This document shows, one piece after another, positions 57,266 to 64,000 of a stretch of 64,000 nucleotides of DNA (positions within the stretch are counted from its first letter, which is position 1; each line of letters begins with the position of its first letter). Source of the stretch: Lenzites betulinus (Eukaryota; Basidiomycota; Agaricomycetes; Polyporales; Polyporaceae); NCBI GenBank assembly GCA_022264855.1, contig JABYQU010000027.1:248001-312000 (forward strand), given 5' to 3'. The notes beneath the pieces are model-generated. The model had not been told where the DNA came from. It saw only the letters and a program-made list of their open reading frames with translations, and did not search any database. A program made the translations under genes and the position numbers.

Positions 57266-60200
57266 ATGTCCGAGATCCCGCTGAACACATTCGGACGCTC
57301 CAGGAAGTCACGAAGGGCAGGATACGCTCCCCTGCACAACGGCGAACCCGGCGACGAAGAGGACGGCGAAATGCATGCTTCTGTGCGCGCTGCCGCGTCT
57401 GTGAATAGGAAGGGAAAGCGACGAGAGAGGGACAGGGGACGCTATGCGGACGACCCGGAGGAAGAGGCTACGCTCCTCGGAGACGCTTTGCACGAGGAGG
57501 ACGAAGCGTTTGAGGATAACGTACATGTGGAACCACGACGAGAGACTTCGTCGCAGGTGTGTCCCAGCCCCCATTTTCCGATACGTATGTGGAGTACAAA
57601 CGCTCGGTGTGCAGCGTAGCATTCTTTCTCGCAAAGCAAAGTCGAGCGACAAGTCAAGAACAGTCCCCTTCCGACCGCCGGAGAAGCTGCAGAGCAAATT
57701 CCCTCCAAACGTGATACGCAACCAGAAGTACAATGTCTTCACCTTCCTCCCCCTTGTCTTCTACGAGCAGTTCAAGTTCTTCTTCAATCTCTATTTCCTG
57801 CTCGTAGCATTGTCACAATTTGTCCCTGCGCTCAAGATTGGTATGCAATACGTCATTCCTCGGGGAGGAGTACTAACGGCAGCTCACAGGATTCATCGTG
57901 ACATATGTTGCACCCTTGGCATTCGTTCTAACCGTCACGATGGGCAAGGAGGCGTACGACGACTACAAGCGGAACCTTCGAGATCGGGAGGCCAACTCGC
58001 AGAAATACCTCGTGCTCGACCACACGGAGTATTCAACATCTACACCCGAAGGCCTCCCCCACACGCGCTCTGTACCCTCGTCTGCCCTCCGCGTTGGTGA
58101 TCTGGTTGTATTGGAGAAGAATCAACGTCTGCCTGCGGACCTTGTGCTGCTCCGGACATCTGATAGTTCTGGGACCTGTTTCATCCGTACCGACCAACTG
58201 GACGGTGAGACTGACTGGAAGTTGCGTGTAGCAGTTCCTGCCTGCCAGAAGCTCAGTAGCGATCGGGAACTACTGACTGTCGACGCTGAGATCTACGGTG
58301 CGCTGCTTCACGCTCGCAGGGGTCTGTAAGTGGTCACTCAATTGATTATTAGCGGACGCACCAATCAAGGATATCCACACCTTCATTGGAACCTTTACGA
58401 TCAATTCACCTCCACCTTTGCTCGAGGACGACGTTCCTATGGTGCAAGTTCCTACTGTGGAACCCTTGACTGCAGAGAACATGCTTTGGGCGAATACTGT
58501 ACTAGCGGCTGGCACTGCGGTTGGCTTCGTGGTATACACTGGCGCCGAGACTCGTGCTGTTATGAACACTAGTCATCCAGAGACAAAGGTCGGTCTTTTG
58601 GATCTTGAAATCAACAGGCTGGCGAAGGTATGCACGTTCTCTTTTATACTGCTCTTCGTTTTCTCAGGGCGAGTAGATCCTTTGCGCGGTGACTTTTGCT
58701 CTGTCTCTGGTTCTGGTGGCGCTAAACGGCTTCCGGGGCCCCTGGTATATCTATGTCTTCCGTTTCTTGATTTTGTTCTCCTCGATTATACCCATCAGGT
58801 AAGCCGCGCGGTTCTCCTCCATCCTATCGGGATCAAGGTTAAAGTGTTCGCAAAGTCTGCGCGTCAATTTGGATATGGGCAAGACGGTATATGCCCACCA
58901 GATCATGAATGACAGCGAGATACCCGACACGATTGTCCGGACGAGCACTCTTCCTGAAGAACTTGGCCGTATAGAATATTTGCTTAGCGACAAAACCGGA
59001 ACACTCACACAGAATGGTATAGTATAATATTGCATGCATATATACATCGTGCGCTTACGGGAATCTCGCAGAAATGGAAATGAAGAAGCTGCATATGGGA
59101 ACCGTCTCGTACGGATTCGACTCGATGGACGAAGTTGCACACCAGCTCGCTGTGGCATTCGGTTCCAGCTCGGAGCAAGGTCGATACCGTACTAAATGCG
59201 CATTTTACAACGCACTGATTTTATTGTAGGGCATGGCCGTCAAAACTCGTTGGCGACGGGTGTTCAGCTCGCCTCGAGAGGACGACGCGACATGTCATCT
59301 CGCGTACATGACGTCGTCCTTAGCCTTGCGCTGTGTCATAACGTAAGTTGCGTCGTTTCTGCGCGGTGTTGGGACTATCTGACCGGCCTCCAGGTCACCC
59401 CGGTGTACAACGATGACGGTACAGTGACATACCAGGCTTCCTCACCGGACGAAGTCGCTATCGTCAAGTGGACGGAGTCTGTGGGGCTCAGGCTAACATT
59501 CCGTGATCGTACTCGCATCGAGCTCCAAACGCCGTCCGGCGCGCGTATCTCCTTCGAAGTCCTCGACATCTTTCCCTTCACATCCGAGTCAAAGCGTATG
59601 GGCATTGTCGTGCGCGACTCCCAGACGGGCGAGGTCACGTTCCTTCAGAAGGGCGCAGACGTCGTTATGGCAAAGATCGTGCAGCGGAACGACTGGCTTG
59701 AGGAGGAATGCGCGAACATGGCGCGCGAGGGTCTGCGTACGCTCGTCATGGCCCGGCGGCGCATGAGCGACCAGGCCTACGCACATTTCAAGGAGCAGCA
59801 TCATCTCGCTAGCATCAAGCTTGAGGGCCGGAACGAGGCTATGACGACGGTCGTGGCTGAGCTGCTCGAGCGCGATCTCGAGCTTCTCGGTTTGACCGGC
59901 GTGGAGGACAAGCTGCAAGACGACGTGAAGTCGACGCTGGAGCTTCTCAGGAATGCAGGGATCAAGATCTGGATGCTCACGGGAGACAAGATTGAGACTG
60001 CGACGTGTATTGCGATATCGACGAAGCTTGTGTCGCGGAACCAGTACATCCACCAGGTCGCGAAACGTGAGTACCATCACTCCATCTCGCAGCGCCTTCT
60101 TGTTGACTCACACAATATAGTCAAAACTTCCGACGAAGCGCGCGACCAATTGGAGTTCCTGCAAAACAAGCTTGATTGCTGCCTTGTCATCGACGGAGAC

Positions 60201-61458
60201 TCGCTCCAGGTGGGAGTCTTCCACGCAGTTCCGTGGAGCCCGCAACTCATTTTATCCCTCAGCTTTGCCTCAACCTGTTCAAGAACGAGTTCATCGAGAT
60301 CGCTACCAAGCTCTCTGCCGTCGTGGCCTGTCGATGTTCGCCAACGCAGAAGGCCGACGTCGCGCGGCTCATTCGTAAGCACACGAAGAAACGAGTGTGC
60401 TGCATTGGTGATGGTGGCAACGACGTCAGTATGATCCAGGCGGCGGACGTAGGTCAGTCACCCCCGTTGCGCGTTGCCAACAAAGAGCAGTCTGACATTT
60501 ACGACAGGTGTCGGCATTGTCGGGAAGGAGGGCAAACAGGCATCTCTCGCTGCAGACTTCTCGGTGACACAGTTCAGCTATCTGACGAAGCTGCTTCTCT
60601 GGCACGGGCGCAACTCGTATCGACGGTCGGCGAAGCTGGCGCAGTTCGTCATCCACCGCGGCCTCATCATCTCTGTGATGCAGGCCGTTTTCTCGTCGAT
60701 CTTCTACTTCGCGCCCATTGCCCTGTACCAAGGATGGCTCTTGGTTGGATACGCTACTGCGTATACGATGGCGCCGGTGTTCTCATTGGTCCTGGATCGC
60801 GATGTCAATGAGGATCTTGCGCTGCTTTATCCAGAGCTGTATAAAGAGCTTACCAAGGTACATCCAGAACCTTCAAAATCGATAAAGAATGTCTAACATG
60901 TTTGTTTCACAGGGTCGCGTCTTATCCTACAAGACGTTTTTCATGTGGTTGATGATCAGTGTGTACCAAGGTCGGTCGTTCGGCGTATAGACCCACCTTC
61001 CGAGGATCTCACATCCAACGCAGGCGCCGCCATCATGCTCATGTCACTGGTGCTCTTCGAGAGCGAGTTCCTCAACATTGTCTCGATATCCTTCACGGCG
61101 CTCATCCTAAACGAGCTCATCATGGTGGCGTTAGAGATCACAACATGGTTAGTCCGCTTCGCGCCCCGTGTCACGCCCCTTCTGACCTCCCCTAGGCACG
61201 TCTACATGGTGCTCTCGGAGATCGCCACTCTCTTCATTTACGCGATCAGCATGGCGTTTCTGCCTGAATTCTTTGGTACGTCTCACAGCCGCACGCCCCG
61301 ACCCTGCGCTAAGCCAAGATGCAGATCTCACATTCGTCATATCCACCCGCTTCGTGTGGAAGGTGGCGGTCATTGTGGCCATCAGCGCCTCTCCCCTGTA
61401 CATTATCAAGCTCATCCGTAGTAGAGTCGCGCCCGCGGCCTCCAGCAAGCTGTTGTAG
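57266..61458 (+). CDS. NEO1: P4-type ATPase, NEO1-type phospholipid flippase
   Basis: It moves phospholipids to the cytosolic leaflet of Golgi and endosomal membranes. Sixteen exons: 57266-57556, 57615-57840, 57890-58297, 58353-58627, 58677-58798, 58856-59016, 59072-59179, 59230-59342, 59394-60066, 60121-60209, 60263-60452, 60508-60857, 60913-60970, 61024-61147, 61196-61275 and 61319-61458, giving 1135 residues, close to yeast Neo1. Motifs: [10 protein letters not shown] (actuator), P-I-S-L in membrane helix 4, D486-K-T-G-T (phosphorylated aspartate), K-G-A-D (nucleotide site), G-D-G-G-N-D at 871-876. The G-G-N-D form and the short cytosolic tail point to the Neo1/ATP9 class rather than Drs2/Dnf. 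The N-terminal 110 residues are charged and disordered. It converges on the NST1-like gene. Confidence 0.93.
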
Positions 61459-61979
61459 CCTACGACCCCGAGCGCAGCATGCCTGCAGCGCATCGGATAT
61501 TTCGATTATTACATTGGATATTGGGAGCGTCATACCCTGCTAGACTGACCGAGAGGACATAGACATAGACGCACGCAGCATGGTTGTGCTAGTGGGGTAA
61601 CGGAAACTTTCGCGTAACGGCGGTTGTACGCGCGGACCCACAACTGGTGCCCGAGCAAGTCCAAGATCTATAAATGCGTCCCAGAAATAGGGATATATAC
61701 CCGCCACCGCCCCATCGACGATCCTAGAGATGCGGGTGCCGTTCTCACGAAAACTTAGCCGCTACCTCCGCATATACCTCTGTTCAACATCCCGTTCAGA
61801 CCCGCTCACGCGGCAGCACACCCACCGGACGTTGGAGATTTCAATTATTGCATTGGATCTTGTCAGCGACATGAAATGCTAGGGTCAGGATAATAGACAT
61901 TGCAGTATGGGACGTGTGGCGGGGCGCGGTCGTGGAAAGCGAGTGTCAAGATGCAGATCGATAAAGACAGTATAACTAC
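61459..61979. other. Convergent 3' spacer
   Basis: 521 bases between the stop codons of two converging genes. No gene is seen. Confidence 0.5.
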
Positions 61980-64000
61980 TCATCCGCCCGCGTGCGGCGC
62001 CGCGGACGGGTTGTGCGGCGGCCCAAACGGCCCCCCGAAGAACCCGGGCGAGTGCCAGTCCGCCGCGTTCACGTTCGGCGGCGAGCCCCACAGCCCTGCG
62101 CCGATCGGCCCCGGCGGCGGACGCGCGAACCCCGCGGGCGCGCCGGGCGGGCCCCACGGCGAGGAGATGGACCCGCGCGGGCTCGTCGCGGGCGCCCCTG
62201 GGGCGCCCCAGCCGGGCGCGACGCGGCGCCCTGCGGGGGTCATGACGACCTCGTCGTCGTCGGCGAGCAGCGCGGACGAGCCGAGGACGCCCTTCGGACT
62301 AGGGGAGCGGCGGCTGGGGGACGTCGAGCCCGAGCCTGACGCCTCGCCTGTCGGGCGCGCGATGGGGGCAATCGGTCGGGTGATGGGTCCTGGGTCGGGG
62401 GCCATTGGACGGCTGCTGGGCCCGGGGGCGAGGTTCAGCTGTGTTGGCGAGGCGAGGGGGTTCTGAGCAGCCCGGGAGGGTGGAGCGATGGGAGTGACGA
62501 TGGGACCAGGAAGAGCACGACTGAAGCCAGCGTCGAACGGACCAGCGTTGCCGAAGCCACGGGGAAGTGCAGAAGGAGCAAGAGGAGGCGGACCTGAAGG
62601 CATCGACGGCCCTGGCGCCATGGAGATGTTCGACGGACCGCCGAATGAACCAGGGTTGAAGGCCACTCTTGGCGACAATGCAGGGGGCATGCCGCCGACT
62701 CCTGGAGGGTAAACTGGTGTCTGAGGCTGCGGCGGTGCGTGTTGAGGAACTTGGGGTGTGATCGGGGTCACTGGCTGCGAAGCACCAACCATGGGTACAC
62801 GGGGCTGGGGCTGCTGAGGTGGAGGCCGCGTCTGCTGGAGCGCGGGAAGGGCAAGAGGAGCCTGAGGCTTGTTGAGGATCTTCTTCTGAGGAGAAGTGCG
62901 GCTGGGCGACTGCAGCTGCTGGGAGGAGCTCGAAGGCACAGCGTTGCGGGGAGACGTCGGGGCTCGTGCGTTGTTCCGGGCAGCCGCGGCAGCACGCTGC
63001 TGCTGTTGCTGCTGGAGCGCGCGCTCGCGTTCACGAACCTCCTTCTCAGCCTTCTCCTTCTCGGCCCTCTCTCGCTCTAGCCGCTCCTTCTCCTCACGCT
63101 CCTTCGCTAGCCTGCGTTCGCGCTCCTCCCTCTCCTGCTGTTCACGCTTCGCTTTCTCAGCGCGCTCAGCAGCGAGCTTGGCCTCCCGCTCTTCGCGGGC
63201 CTTGCGCTCACGCTCCTCCTTCTCCTTGCGTTCTTGCTTGAGGCGCTCTTCGCGTTCCCGGCGTTTACGTTCTCGCTCGGCTTCGCGTTCGCGCTCTTCC
63301 GCAAGGCGCTTGCGACGCTCCTCCTCTTTGCGCGCCTTCTCCTCTTCTTGGGCTTTGCGCTGAGCTTCGCGGCGGGCACGCTCCTCCTCACGCTTGCGGC
63401 GCTGCTCCTCTTCGAGCGCAGTCTGCTTAGCCTTCAGCGCGGCCTCCTCGGCAGCGCGCTCTGCGGCTTTGGCAGCACGTTCCTCCTCCTTGGCCAGCTT
63501 CTGCTGCCTGAGCAAGGCTTCGTAACGCGGCCAATGGTTTATCAGGCAGGTGCACATACCGCTTCTTGTCCTTTTTCTTCTGGTTCTGGGACTGCTTCTT
63601 GGCCTCGCGTTCTTTGGACATCTTGTCTTCGTCCTCGAGCTCGCGCAGAAGCTGAAGTTGCCGCTCCTGTGCGACCCGCTCACGGTACGCTTGGAGCACC
63701 CGTTGCTCGAACATGCGTGCCGCAAAGATCGAGAACATGCGCTTGCCTTCCTCCATTTTCTGCTCCTCAGTCATGATCTGGGTCACACGACCGACGTCAA
63801 CGGACGTTTGGGGGGAGGGGACCAAGCGATTGGGACGTACCTCCTCTTCATCGTCCTCGTCATCCTCATCGTCCTCTTCTCCGTCCACCTCATCCTCGTC
63901 GCCCTCGTCATCGTCATCCTCACCGTCATCCTCGACGTCCGCGATGGCCTCCTCCTCGCGCTGCATGCGGCGCTCAGCGAGCTGTTCCATCATCTCCAAG
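61980..64000 (-). CDS. NST1: NST1-like stress-response protein, C-terminal part
   Basis: The visible exons are 64000-63841, 63777-63560 and 63507-61980; the 5' end lies outside the window. After an acidic run of Asp and Glu comes a conserved-looking segment (M-F-S-I-F-A-A-R-M-F-E-Q-R-V-L-Q-A-Y). A long charged coiled coil of Arg, Glu, Lys and Ala follows (about 63490-63000), then a Gln-rich stretch and a Pro/Gly/Ser-rich tail of about 330 residues. This order matches fungal NST1 proteins, which affect salt tolerance and associate with P-bodies and mRNA decay factors in yeasts. Much of the protein is low in complexity, so the call rests on architecture and on the segment before the coiled coil. 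Confidence 0.78.

Noticed and set aside
63000..63500. The repetitive Arg/Glu/Ala-rich region considered as a DNA tandem repeat
   Set aside because: It is explained by the charged coiled coil of the NST1-like protein. The repetition is at the codon-usage level, without a fixed period.

Overview
The window looks like nuclear DNA of a filamentous basidiomycete, probably a wood- or litter-decaying agaricomycete. The evidence is GC-rich, CpG-rich sequence; genes broken by many 50-60 nt GT-AG introns; a basidiomycete-type gene set (Zn2Cys6 factor, SH3-TBC protein, AKR1, bicupin oxalate enzyme, GH28); and no prokaryotic operons. Gene models here were spliced by hand. Except where stated, every splice phase closes and each spliced length is a multiple of three. 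Family names rest on motif recognition, not on database searches.

Layout. 1-12.5 kb: two copies of a long-chain acyl-CoA synthetase gene. The first is cut by the window edge and has lost its last exon; the second is complete. The copies share about 1,766 bp that look identical and are offset by 10,626 bp. Between them lie 8.3 kb without a credible gene, including a diverged tandem repeat of about 154 bp. 13-16 kb: a decayed phosphotransferase-like gene, then a secreted SGNH esterase (-). 17.4-19.2 kb: La protein (-). 21.3-25.0 kb: Zn2Cys6 transcription factor (+). 27.4-31.0 kb: a CHZ1-like histone chaperone (+) converging on a peroxisomal acyl-CoA oxidase (-). 31-34.4 kb: gene-poor island with a diverged repeat pair. 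34.4-39.6 kb: one large SH3-TBC protein (-). 40.9-43.0 kb: an unrecognised disordered protein with a conserved-looking C-terminal domain (+). 43.5-46.2 kb: AKR1 palmitoyltransferase (-). 47.7-52.7 kb: two secreted proteins, a bicupin oxalate decarboxylase/oxidase and a GH28 rhamnogalacturonase (both -). 55.0-56.6 kb: elongation factor 1B gamma with an apparent one-base deletion (+). 57.3-61.5 kb: NEO1-type P4 flippase (+). 62-64 kb: C-terminal part of an NST1-like protein (-), running off the window.

Functional themes. Acyl-CoA synthetase and acyl-CoA oxidase are the first two steps of fatty-acid breakdown, though they are separate transcription units. AKR1, the TBC protein and the NEO1 flippase belong to membrane traffic. 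The oxalate enzyme, the rhamnogalacturonase and the esterase fit life on plant material. The rest is housekeeping (La, eEF1B gamma, histone chaperone). No tRNA, rRNA, CRISPR array or intact transposon was recognised.

The points most worth checking are the duplication and its satellite-like interior, the oxidase's alternative 3' splice site that switches a peroxisomal signal on or off, the TBC domain without its catalytic fingers, and the elongation-factor frameshift.
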